Below are positions 40,665 to 49,900 of a stretch of DNA of 64,000 nt, piece by piece. Where the stretch lies: NCBI RefSeq assembly GCF_000807675.2, contig NZ_CP019962.1, positions 1-64,000 on the forward strand. The letters are read 5' to 3'. Source of the stretch: Eubacterium limosum (GTDB taxonomy: Bacteria > Bacillota > Clostridia > Eubacteriales > Eubacteriaceae). Position numbers and translations under genes: made by a program. How positions within the stretch are numbered: position 1 is the stretch's first letter; each line of letters opens with the position of its first letter. The notes under the pieces are model-generated. The model had not been told where the DNA came from. It made no database searches and worked only from the letters and a program-made list of their open reading frames with translations.

Positions 40665-43600
40665 ATGAAAAAAAGAAAAAAATTAAGCGCACGTATTCTG
40701 TCGCTTTTGCTGATGGTGGCTTTGATGTGTTCTATGCTGCCTGCAGGTGTCTTTGCAGCCGGAAACACCGCTGTCGTTGATCCTGTCGGCACAGTAGCCG
40801 AAAACGCTGAAAATATCCAGGATAAAAATGACCCTGTACTCCTGGACAATACTGCCGTTACATCCAATGACAAACTTACAGAGGATGCTGAGTCCAAAAA
40901 TCCTACCATCCCCGACAATTCAGTGATTCCATCAGACTCCGAGGCTAAAGCTTCTGCAGAAAATTCTACTCCATCTGAAGATACCGCCTCTGTCACCAAT
41001 CCTGATTATTCCTATGACGAAAAAGGCAATCTCATTATCAACACAGACAAAGGTACTGCTGAATGGCGAAATGACAAAACGATTGATAAAGAACAGGTTG
41101 TGTCGGTCATTATCGAGGAAGAAGTCAATAGTATCAGCGACGGAGCTTTTAAGGGCTGCACCAATTTGACTGGCGTAATTTTAAGAGACGAAAAGACGCC
41201 ACCCGCATTGGGCGTCAATGTTTTTGAAGGAATGCCCTTATGGTTCTCAATTATTGTACCTACAGATACAAGCATTGACATTTACAAAAACGCCGATGGA
41301 TGGAAAGACTATGCATCACATATTGTTTATAACCGCGGTGGATGGTCCTTTGAAAAAGAAACAGGGACACTTTATATTTATATCAACAAAGCCTTTACAG
41401 ACTGGAAAGCAAATGTAAGCATCAACCCAAAGGAAGTCAGGAATTTAGTGATAAGAAACACCGCAAACAATATCCCTGATGACGCTTTCAGTAATTGCGT
41501 AAATCTTGAGAAGGTCACCGTTCTGTCTTTCCTTCAAAGTATAGGCGAATCCGCTTTCGAGGGCTGTTTCAGCCTGACTGATTTCAAAATGCCGGAAAGT
41601 GTTGCGACCATCGGCGACAAGGCCTTTAAGGATACCAAGATATCCAATATCGAGATTCCTGCAAAAGCAGAAATCGGCGAAAGCGCCTTTGAAAACTGTA
41701 CTAAGCTGAGCGAAATTATCCTTCCCGCTGGAATCAGCAAAATCAGCACTTCAACTTTTAAAGGCTGTACCGGATTAAACTTTGCGATGATCCCACACAC
41801 CGTCTCTTCCATCGGTGATGAAGCTTTCTCAGGCTGTAGTGCCCTTGAGGTTATTTGGGTTAATACTCAAACCCCCGCCAGTCTGGGGATTAATGCTTTT
41901 GACGGATTACCAGAAAAAAAAGCCCGTATTATGGTGCCTAAAGAGGCCGTCGATAAATATAAAGATCTTTGGCCCGACTACAAAGAGATTATTTGCGCTT
42001 TTGACACAGGCTACACTTTTGAAAACGGAACCCTTACAGTCACTGCAAATGCCGGTACTGTCTTATGGCGTACCGATGAATCCATCGGAGAAGAAAATGT
42101 CCAGAAGATCATTATTCAGGACACTGTTGACACCATCATAGCAGGCGCCTTTCAATCCTGTAAAAACCTGACAGAGGTCGAGTTGTCCAATAAAGTGACA
42201 ACCATCGGTGAGAAAGCCTTTCGGCGTTGTGTAAACCTAATGTCTGTCCGGCTTCCAAACAGCGTGACAAGAATTGAGTCAGAAGCCTTCTCATCCTGCG
42301 ATAATCTGGTATCTATCAATATACCCGAGGGGCTCACCACCATTGAAAAAGAAACCTTTTATGGCTGCGACAACCTCGCATCCATTGACATCCCCTTCAG
42401 TGTCGTAACAATTGGAGACTCCGCCTTTGAATTCTGCGTATCCTTAACCGAAATAAGTATTCCTGAAAATGTAAAAAATATTGATGCCGAAGCCTTTAAG
42501 CACTGCCGGGCACTCAAGAATGTTGATCTGCCCAATGGGCTCAAAACCCTTGGTGTCATGGCCTTTGCCTATAACACCAGCCTGGACTCTATTCTGATTC
42601 CAGAACAGATAACACATATTGAAAAATATACTTTCCTTGGCTGTACTGCTCTGGACTTTGTGTCCATCCCATCCTCAGTCACTTCGATCGGAACAAGTGC
42701 TTTCGGCGACACCAATAGCCTCAAAACTGTTTTGGTCACCAGAAATATCCCTGCAACTATGCAGGATTCCGCCTTCGGCATGAGCCTTCCTGAGGGGGCT
42801 GAAATTTTTGTCCCCACCAGTTCCGTTGAAGCCTATAAAAAAGCTAACTATTGGATGAATTACGCAGCAAATATTACTGGTTTTGAAAACGGCTATGAGT
42901 TTGATCAGGAATCTGGTAAACTGACAATCAAAACAGAGCTGGGCGCAGTTCTGTGGAAAGAAAATGGAAATAATATCAAGCCCGAAGACATTCAGCATCT
43001 TGTCATTTTAGATACAGTCCAAACCATTCCTGAGGAAGCTTTTGATGGCTGTACAAATCTAAAAACAGCAGAAATTGCCAATAGTGTCACAACTATCGAC
43101 AGCCATGCCTTTTCAGGATGTACTAGTCTGACTGCCATCAACCTGCCTGTAAACCTCGAGACCATTGGCTGGGGTGCTTTTTCTGATTGCAACAACAGCG
43201 CACTAACTGAAATCATTATCCCGGCAAATGTAAAAACTATCGGAAATTACGTTTTTCTTGGCTGCACGAACGTTAAAACCTTTGTGGTTAAAGGTGAAAC
43301 TCCTGCAAAACTAGGTGGCAGAGCCTTTGATGTAGATAGAACAGACTTTACTATTCTTGTACCAACTGGCAAGCTCGCTACTTATCAAACAGCCTGGAGT
43401 GTTTACGCCGATCAGATAAAGGCTGTAGAAGAAAAAGTTGCTTTCCTGAATCTGAGCGCTAACGGGGCTTCTGGTACAGCAACTACCACCGAATTGACCC
43501 TGTCCTTTGACAAAGACATTCAAGCATTGACTGAAAGTGACATCACCCTGATCGGTGCAGCTAAAGGCACTCTGGAAAAAGGCAGCAAAACTGGCGAATA

Positions 43601-43883
43601 CAAACTGTCTATCTCCGGCATTACCGTTAAAAACGGAGACACCGTCACCGTAAAGGTAGACAAAGCTAAAGAAGGCTATCTGATTGAACCAGGCAGCAGA
43701 AATGCTTCAGTATCTGTCAAACAGCCTGCACCAGGCCCAACGCCATCCCCAAATCCAAATAACGGCGGTGGCAATGTGAAAACCGGCGTAACCGATACTC
43801 AGACCGGCGCTGCATGTGCAGCAGTTTTTCTGGGCATTGCCGGCTTAGCTGCTCTGGGCTTTAAACGTAGATTTAATAAATAG
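40665..43883 (+). CDS. Secreted leucine-rich-repeat surface protein (BspA-like)
   Basis: 1072 residues. Signal peptide 1-32, a Ser/Glu/Asp-rich spacer to about 105, then LRR_5 (BspA-type) repeats such as AFSGCSALEVIWV and AFEFCVSLTEISIPENVKNI. The repeats are grouped into four modules, each opened by a beta segment of the form G-Y-x-F-x-x-G-T-L (near residues 108, 226, 446, 745) and the first, third and last closed by a segment like VPTDTSIDIYKNADGWKDYA. An Ig-like domain occupies about 925-1025. The C-terminus has NVKTG, a hydrophobic span and KRRFNK, a wall/membrane anchor without a clear LPxTG. Confidence 0.88.
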   Translation: MKKRKKLSARILSLLLMVALMCSMLPAGVFAAGNTAVVDPVGTVAENAENIQDKNDPVLLDNTAVTSNDKLTEDAESKNPTIPDNSVIPSDSEAKASAENSTPSEDTASVTNPDYSYDEKGNLIINTDKGTAEWRNDKTIDKEQVVSVIIEEEVNSISDGAFKGCTNLTGVILRDEKTPPALGVNVFEGMPLWFSIIVPTDTSIDIYKNADGWKDYASHIVYNRGGWSFEKETGTLYIYINKAFTDWKANVSINPKEVRNLVIRNTANNIPDDAFSNCVNLEKVTVLSFLQSIGESAFEGCFSLTDFKMPESVATIGDKAFKDTKISNIEIPAKAEIGESAFENCTKLSEIILPAGISKISTSTFKGCTGLNFAMIPHTVSSIGDEAFSGCSALEVIWVNTQTPASLGINAFDGLPEKKARIMVPKEAVDKYKDLWPDYKEIICAFDTGYTFENGTLTVTANAGTVLWRTDESIGEENVQKIIIQDTVDTIIAGAFQSCKNLTEVELSNKVTTIGEKAFRRCVNLMSVRLPNSVTRIESEAFSSCDNLVSINIPEGLTTIEKETFYGCDNLASIDIPFSVVTIGDSAFEFCVSLTEISIPENVKNIDAEAFKHCRALKNVDLPNGLKTLGVMAFAYNTSLDSILIPEQITHIEKYTFLGCTALDFVSIPSSVTSIGTSAFGDTNSLKTVLVTRNIPATMQDSAFGMSLPEGAEIFVPTSSVEAYKKANYWMNYAANITGFENGYEFDQESGKLTIKTELGAVLWKENGNNIKPEDIQHLVILDTVQTIPEEAFDGCTNLKTAEIANSVTTIDSHAFSGCTSLTAINLPVNLETIGWGAFSDCNNSALTEIIIPANVKTIGNYVFLGCTNVKTFVVKGETPAKLGGRAFDVDRTDFTILVPTGKLATYQTAWSVYADQIKAVEEKVAFLNLSANGASGTATTTELTLSFDKDIQALTESDITLIGAAKGTLEKGSKTGEYKLSISGITVKNGDTVTVKVDKAKEGYLIEPGSRNASVSVKQPAPGPTPSPNPNNGGGNVKTGVTDTQTGAACAAVFLGIAGLAALGFKRRFNK

Positions 43884-43902
43884 ATTCTTTTATAACCAAT
43901 TT

Positions 43903-43936
43903 AAAAAGACCAGCGCAGTCCTGCGCCGGTCTTTTT
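43903..43936. terminator. Bidirectional terminator (LRR gene / cdaR)
   Basis: AAAAAGACCAGCGCAG pairs with CTGCGCCGGTCTTTTT, with one internal mismatch and a two-base loop. It closes both convergent genes. Confidence 0.85.
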
Positions 43937-43943
43937 ACTTTCT

Positions 43944-45167
43944 TTATTCAATGGTCACCGTTGTCCTGGCCGGTGTGATGCTTTTAATCTGCTCAGATGG
44001 AAGTGATATCTGGATTACCACCTCCTGATCTCCCTTTCCGAGACCGTTCAGATCAACGAAAGCTTTTATGTTATCCGCAGTCAGCTTGTTAAGCTCGGTG
44101 GCTGTACCACTCAGCTTCACAACTACCGAAGAATCCTTTACCTTGGCGGCGGTGAGCCCCTGACTCACATTTCGGGTCTCAATACTGCTGATCGTGAAGC
44201 TCTTTTCAATAATCGGTTCAATATTGACAGTAACGGTGGCCTTATCGCCATTATCCAGGAAAGAAGCCCCATCCGGCAGTTTCAGAGTAACCTCCTTGGT
44301 CACCGCCTTATTGGCCCCTGAAACATCCACCGGGTCAATCTGAATGTTCTGGATCGTGTCCAAAACCTCCTGCTTGGCGCCGACCATTTTCTGGGTCGGG
44401 TCAACCGTCACGCTGGTCACCTTGTAGCCCGACTGGGGATCTCCCGTCGTTGTCGGCGGAGTGATGTTGACGGTTTTGGTCTTACCCACCTCAATATTAA
44501 CGCGGACAACATCCGGCTCGCACTCAACGCCGCTGACAATATTTCCATCTTTATCATAAGGTGTCACTTCCAGCATTCTGGAGGTATCCTCAGTCAGGCC
44601 ATTTACATTGGCAGTGACAGCAATTTTATCAATGGCCGCAATGCGGTCTTCGGCGCCAGTTACCTGAACCTTTTCTGTGCTGGTGGCTGAGATCACAGCA
44701 TTGTCATTACCAGGCTTACCCTGAGTAATGACCTCTACATCCTTTTCGGACTCAATAACGTTGTCCACCACCAGATGCAGCGTACTCGGGTTAACCTCCT
44801 TCAGAATAACGGAATTGGACAGCCCCTTGATGACAATCTCAGGGTTGTACTCGCCCTTTTTATCAATATCCTTCAGATCTACCTCTGCGGTGATCTCATT
44901 GGTATTGATCTCCTGCAGGCTCCTGTCTGTCCCCTGCACGCGCAGGTTAACATAATAATTACGGTTATCCTCAAGCACCAGGTGTTTTTCCTGCAGGGTC
45001 TCCATATTTGTAAAGGTAACTGGAATGGCGTTAATATCCTGAGGAACAATATCATTGCTGTTCCCGTTGATGAACAGCCAGAGGATAATGGCCAGGACCG
45101 CTGAGCTCAGCAGCCTTATGGTTTTTTCATTAATCGATATCTGTTTCTTTTTCTTCTTCGTTGCCAT
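43944..45167 (-). CDS. cdaR: YbbR-domain regulator of diadenylate cyclase
   Basis: About 407 residues from ATG 45167, which has GAGGAAAAAAAG before it; an upstream ATG (45218) has no proper site. A lysine-rich N-terminus, one TM (SSAVLAIILWLFINGN) and then four extracellular YbbR domains (e.g. IPVTFTNMETLQEKHLVLED; KTVNITPPTTTGDPQSGYKV). CdaR binds and modulates CdaA at the membrane. It overlaps the cdaA end by 38 bases, the conserved order cdaA-cdaR. glmM is not in the window directly downstream. Confidence 0.9.
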   Translation of the reverse strand: MATKKKKKQISINEKTIRLLSSAVLAIILWLFINGNSNDIVPQDINAIPVTFTNMETLQEKHLVLEDNRNYYVNLRVQGTDRSLQEINTNEITAEVDLKDIDKKGEYNPEIVIKGLSNSVILKEVNPSTLHLVVDNVIESEKDVEVITQGKPGNDNAVISATSTEKVQVTGAEDRIAAIDKIAVTANVNGLTEDTSRMLEVTPYDKDGNIVSGVECEPDVVRVNIEVGKTKTVNITPPTTTGDPQSGYKVTSVTVDPTQKMVGAKQEVLDTIQNIQIDPVDVSGANKAVTKEVTLKLPDGASFLDNGDKATVTVNIEPIIEKSFTISSIETRNVSQGLTAAKVKDSSVVVKLSGTATELNKLTADNIKAFVDLNGLGKGDQEVVIQISLPSEQIKSITPARTTVTIE

Positions 45168-46008
45168 CTTTTTTTCCTCGGAATTTAAAGAATCCTTTTT
45201 CACTGTCGTTTTCGTCATCCTTTGCCATAAAACGGTCTGTCAAAAGCTGATCAACCATTGCCGGCGTCATGTTCCGGGTCAGTGTGCCCTTTTCCGTATA
45301 TGAAATAGTACCCGTCTCCTCTGAAACGATGATGGTAATGGCATCGGATTTTTCCGAGATTCCCAAACCTGCCCGATGTCTGGTTCCCAACTCACTACCC
45401 AGATAGCGGTTGTCGGATAAAGGCAGCAGACAGCCTGCAGCCCGGATCTGATTTGTCCAGAGCTTCACCACCATTGCGCCGTCATGAAGCGGCCTGTTCG
45501 GTGTGAAGATATTTTCAATCAGCTCCTGGCTGATGTCTGAGTCCAGTTCGATGCCCGTATCCACAATGTTGTTCAGCCCAGTGTTCATCTCGCAGACAAT
45601 CAGCGCTCCGATATGCTCCTTCGAGAGGTTTCCCACAGCCCGGCTGATCTCGCCTATATCGCTCAGCATTCTCGTCCTGTCACGATTACTTTTCCTGAAA
45701 ACCTGTTTAAAAGCTTTATTATTTCCCAGCTGTTCAAGGGCAGAGCGCAGTTCGGGCTGGAACACCACCACAAAAATAATGAACGCGAAGGTGAACATGC
45801 TGTTGATTAAGTAGTTCAACGTTGTAAAACCCAACCAGTTGCTGAGTGGGGATAGAATCAGTAAAATAATGATTCCTTTTGCCACCTGCTCTGCTTGGGT
45901 ACCACGTATCCACATCAAAACCTTGTATATTAAAAAAGTAATGATGATAACCTCGATGACGCTGCTGACTGTTATTCTTGATTGTATATATAAACGTAGT
46001 TCTTCCAT
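45130..46008 (-). CDS. cdaA: Diadenylate cyclase CdaA
   Basis: 292 residues from ATG 46008. Three N-terminal TM helices (about 15-90), a short linker, and a DAC domain with the catalytic LHDGAMVV and TRHRAGLG motifs (DGA and RHR). It makes cyclic di-AMP from two ATP. The C-terminal tail is highly charged (KDDENDSEKGFFKFRGKKDG). An upstream ATG at 46038 lies just behind a TATAAT box, so it is probably not translated. Downstream overlaps cdaR. Confidence 0.95.
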   Translation of the reverse strand: MEELRLYIQSRITVSSVIEVIIITFLIYKVLMWIRGTQAEQVAKGIIILLILSPLSNWLGFTTLNYLINSMFTFAFIIFVVVFQPELRSALEQLGNNKAFKQVFRKSNRDRTRMLSDIGEISRAVGNLSKEHIGALIVCEMNTGLNNIVDTGIELDSDISQELIENIFTPNRPLHDGAMVVKLWTNQIRAAGCLLPLSDNRYLGSELGTRHRAGLGISEKSDAITIIVSEETGTISYTEKGTLTRNMTPAMVDQLLTDRFMAKDDENDSEKGFFKFRGKKDGNEEEKETDID

Positions 46009-46040
46009 ACCGTTGTTATCCCCATATATAGTATGCATTT

Positions 46041-46046
46041 ATTATA
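46041..46046 (-). promoter_or_regulatory. Probable -10 of the cdaA promoter
   Basis: TATAAT on the minus strand, 33 bases before the chosen cdaA ATG; the matching -35 (TTATAA, 17 bases away) is weak. Supports the start choice at 46008. Confidence 0.5.
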
Positions 46047-46130
46047 CACTATTTTTTCTTAAGTTATAACCGGATTCAGACAAGTTTTTTTCATTTTACA
46101 ATTTTGATACACTTCTTTACAAAAATAACG

Positions 46131-46158
46131 TTTACAAATTCAGAAAAGGTGGTATAAT
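46131..46158 (+). promoter_or_regulatory. Promoter of the CBS-protein leader RNA
   Basis: TTTACA at 46131-46136 and TATAAT at 46153-46158, spacer 16. Strong match. Transcription should start near 46165, 285 bases before the CBS gene and divergent from cdaA. Confidence 0.8.
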
Positions 46159-46164
46159 AATACC

Positions 46165-46426
46165 ATAATCAATTACAAAGAAGATTACTTTAAGTGTTTC
46201 TACAGCATTGTAGCTAACGTCAAATAAAAGAATTAGAAGCCACAATCTCGCTGTCGAGGTATACTGGTAAGTTCATTATACTTTATTTGGAAAAGAATCT
46301 ATCTGAGTGAATTGATAAAATTTACAGGAAAGGGGTGAGACCACCAAAAATGCAAACTGAACCAAAGAATTAAAACCGGTTCCATCGTACAAAGGTACAG
46401 AGATATGGAACCGGTTTTAATTTTTT
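46165..46426 (+). ncRNA. Candidate leader / attenuator RNA upstream of the CBS gene
   Basis: About 262 nt from the promoter to a terminator whose 14-base arms (46372-46385 and 46405-46418) pair perfectly, with an inner GTAC/GTAC stem, followed by six T. Small hairpins precede it: CTACAGCATTGTAG at 46200-46213 and CTCG/CGAG at 46247-46258. The terminator ends 24 bases before the CBS start, so read-through must be regulated, or the RNA is a free sRNA. It is not a T-box, and the conserved blocks of the ydaO c-di-AMP riboswitch were not found. Family unknown. Confidence 0.6.
46350..46373 (+). CDS. Possible seven-codon leader peptide (MQTEPKN)
   Basis: ATG at 46350 behind AAAGGGGTGA at 46329-46338, stop TAA at 46371-46373 overlapping the first base pair of the terminator stem. 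The geometry would let a translating ribosome touch the terminator. Too short to prove from sequence; it may be chance. Confidence 0.3.
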   Translation: MQTEPKN

Positions 46427-46449
46427 GATTGATGCAAAGGAGCACTTCT

Positions 46450-46878
46450 ATGAAAAATCATCTTTTTTATCTGATTCCCAAAAGTGACGTCATTTTCTTA
46501 TATAATCACCAGTCCTTCGAGGAGGCCTATGACCTTTTTCTGAAAAGCGGCTACACAGCCATGCCGGTCATCAACAAGCGCGGGCAGTATGTGGGCACTA
46601 TTTCCGAGGGCGACCTCCTGCGCACGCTGGCCTTGAGCATGGAGCATCCTGAGATCACCTTAAAGGACTTTACCGTCAAAGACATTGATTTTAAAACCAA
46701 GTCCGAGGCAGGCCGTGTCGATGATTCCTTTGAAACCATCCTGGAGATGGCCACTCATCAGAACTTTGTCCCGCTGGTCGATGACCAGAATGTATTTATC
46801 GGTATCCTGCGCAGACAGGAGCTGATTAAGGAGCTGCTGAATTACCTCAAAGAGATCGACGCCCCCATCGAAGGATAG
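46450..46878 (+). CDS. CBS-pair protein, candidate c-di-AMP receptor (DarB/CbpB-like)
   Basis: 142 residues from ATG 46450 (AAAGGAG site). Two CBS motifs: SGYTAMPVINKRGQYVGTIS near 35-54, with EGDLLRTLA after it, and NFVPLVDDQNVFIGILRRQE near 109-128. No other domain. The size and motif layout match small stand-alone CBS proteins such as DarB (B. subtilis) and CbpB (Listeria), which bind c-di-AMP and act on Rel and pyruvate carboxylase. Position between cdaA and pyc strengthens this. Ligand binding is inferred. Confidence 0.75.
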   Translation: MKNHLFYLIPKSDVIFLYNHQSFEEAYDLFLKSGYTAMPVINKRGQYVGTISEGDLLRTLALSMEHPEITLKDFTVKDIDFKTKSEAGRVDDSFETILEMATHQNFVPLVDDQNVFIGILRRQELIKELLNYLKEIDAPIEG

Positions 46879-46883
46879 GGTGT

Positions 46884-46925
46884 TAAAAAACCCGCATTGT
46901 CATTTTACGGCAATGCAGGTTTTTC
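46884..46925. terminator. Bidirectional terminator (CBS gene / pyc)
   Basis: AAAAAACCCGCATTG pairs with CAATGCAGGTTTTT around a TCATTTTACGG loop. It serves both convergent genes. Confidence 0.85.
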
Positions 46926-46928
46926 TTG

Positions 46929-49900
46929 TTATTCCATTGTGATAATCAATTCGCCGGACTGGACACTTTGTCCTTCGGACACATAGATTTCTTTGATTTT
47001 TCCTGCGGCATGGGCTACAATTTCTGTTTCCATCTTCATGGCTTCAACGATGATCAGCGGCTGGTTTTCTTCCACTTCGTCGCTTTCATTCACTAATACC
47101 TTCAAGACTGTACCAGGAATTCCGGAGCCGATTTCCTTCGGATTGTTTTTGTCCGCCTTAAGCATGGTGCTCTTTTCCTTGGAGAACAGGCTTCGCTTAT
47201 CTTCGATATAGATTTCACGGCGGAAACCATCGACTTCAAAGAGGACAGGGCGGTAGCCTTCTTCGTTGGGCTGGCCCATCTTGACCATGCGGATAATAAA
47301 GCGTTTCCCTTTATCCACTTCAACCTCAGCGGTTTCACCTTCCTTGAGTCCATAAAAGAAAGCGTGTGTATCCATACGCATGAAATCACCGTAATCCTGG
47401 TAGAATTTTACATAATTCTTAAAGACCTTGGGGTACAAGGCCGCACTGGTTACCTCACGTTCTGCCAGCTCAATGCCAAACTCATCGCGGTATTCCTCGC
47501 GGATCGCCTCAAAATCTTCCGGCGGGAGCAGTGTGCCCGGGCGGACGGTGATGGGCTCAATACCTTTCAGGACAATTTCCTGAAGCTTCGGATCAAAACC
47601 GCCCTCAGGCTGGCCGATCATCCCCTTGAAATAATCCACAACCGAATTTGGGTAAGCGAGATCCTTTCCCTTATCGTAGATATTATCCTTGTCCAGACCG
47701 TTTTGTACCATGAAGATCGCCATATCCCCAACCACCTTGGAGGAAGGAGTAACCTTGACAATATCGCCCAGCAGTACGTTGGCTTCCATATATTTCTGCT
47801 TAACTTCTTTGAACTTATGGCCGAGACCAAAGCTTTCGACCTGGCTTTTCAGATTAGAATACTGACCGCCTGGAATTTCCAGCTTGTAAATTTCCGCACT
47901 TCCGGATTTCAAGCCAGATTCAAACTTACCGTAAACCTGACGGGTTGTCTCCCAATAATCGGAAATCAGCTGGAGATCGTCCTCGCTCATGCCCGTATCA
48001 CGCGGGGTATTGGCCAGAGCCGCAACCACAGAGTTTAAGGACGGCTGGCTGGTCAGGCCGCTCATGCTGCTGAAAGCCGCATCGGCGATATCTACACCTG
48101 CCATGGTGGCCATAAGAATGGCCGCGACGCCGTTGCCCGCAGTATCGTGCGTGTGCAGGCGAACCGGGATCTTCACTTCTTCCTTCAGGGTTTTGATCAG
48201 CTTGAATGCTGCTGCCGGTTTTAACAGGGCAGACATATCTTTAATGGCCAGGATGTGCGCACCGGTTGCCTCAATTTCATGAGCCATGCGCACATAATAG
48301 TCCAGATCGTATTTAGTTTTTTTAGGGTCCAGAATATCGCCGGTATAGCACATGGCGACTTCGCAGACCTTGCCGGTTTTCAGGACTTCCTCGATGGAAA
48401 CCTTCATCCCCTCCATCCAGTTGAGGGAGTCAAAAATACGGAAGACGTCAATCCCGCCCTCGGCGGATTCTTTGATAAACTTACGCAGTACATTGTCCGG
48501 ATAGTTTTTATAACCGACCGCGTTGGCCCCGCGCAGCAGCATCTGGAACAGGATGTTTGGAATACGCTTGCGCAGCTCGTCCAGTCTTCTCCATGGAGAT
48601 TCCTTCAGGAAATTATAGGCTACGTCAAAGGTAGCGCCGCCCCACATTTCCAGTGCAAAAATATCCTGTCCAAGATAGGCGGTTTCCTTGGCGATCTTGA
48701 TCATATCGCGGCTGCGGACACGGGTGGCAAACAGAGACTGGTGCGCGTCGCGCAGTGTGGTGTCGCCCAGAAGCAGCTTGTCCTGGCTCTGAATCCATTT
48801 AACCAGGCCATCCGGACCCTGTTCATCCAAAATCTGCTTGGTACCGCGAAGCTCGATGCCTCTCGGAATTTCTGGGATTTCCGGTTCATCAAAATCCGGT
48901 TTGTTACCAAAGGTTTCATTGACAGCCATTTCGCCAAAGTAACGGATCACGTCGTAGGCCTGGCTCTTTTCTGCCTGAATATTGAACAGCTCAGGGTGAT
49001 CATCAATGAATTTGGTATCACAGTTGCCGCTCTTAAACATATCGTGTTCCAGAACGTTGATCAGGAAGTCCTTGTTGGTCTGAACACCCTCGATCTGCAT
49101 TTCCTTAAGGGCACGAAGCGCCTTGCGGCGAGTATCCTCAAAGGTTCTGGAATAAGAGGTGGATTTCATTAAGAGGCTGTCATAGTAAGGAGTGATCTCG
49201 CCGCCGGTAAAGCCGTTGCCGGTATCGAGACGGATACCCGCACCACTGGCGGTACGGTAAACGTCCAGACGGCCCGTATCCGGCATAAAATGGTTTTTGG
49301 GGTCCTCGGTGGTAACACGGCACTGGATAGCATAGCCGCGGCTTCTGACGCCTTCCTGGCTCTTGATGTTAATCTCATCCGAATCCAGTGGATAGCCCTC
49401 AGCGATCATGATCTGGGACTGAACCAGGTCGATACCTGTGACCAGTTCGGTAACAGTGTGCTCTACCTGGATTCTCGGGTTCATTTCAATAAAGTAATGA
49501 TCGCCTTTTTTATCCACCAAAAACTCAATGGTACCGGCGTTGCGGTAATTGACCGCCTTTGCCAGCTTCAAAGCATCGGCACAGATGGCCTGACGCTGTT
49601 CCTCGCTGATGCTGAGTGACGGCGTAAACTCGATAATTTTCTGATGGCGTCTCTGGATCGAGCAGTCACGTTCAAAAAGATGGACTACATTGCCGTAAGC
49701 GTCGCCCAGAATCTGGACTTCAATATGCTTTGGCTCTTCCAAATATTTTTCAACAAAGATGGTGCCGTCGCCAAAGGCCTTGGTAGCCTCACTCATAGCC
49801 GAATGGTATTCCTTTAACAGGTCCTTTTCGTCGCGAACGATACGCATACCGCGTCCGCCGCCGCCGGCTGCAGCCTTAAGCATGATCGGATAACCCGCCA

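Noticed and set aside
46165-46426. ydaO-type c-di-AMP riboswitch before the CBS gene
   Set aside because: The conserved G-rich blocks of that motif are not found; only position would support it.
48255-49172. Long open frame opposite pyruvate carboxylase
   Set aside because: It mirrors codon bias of pyc, has no ribosome site and no recognisable protein.
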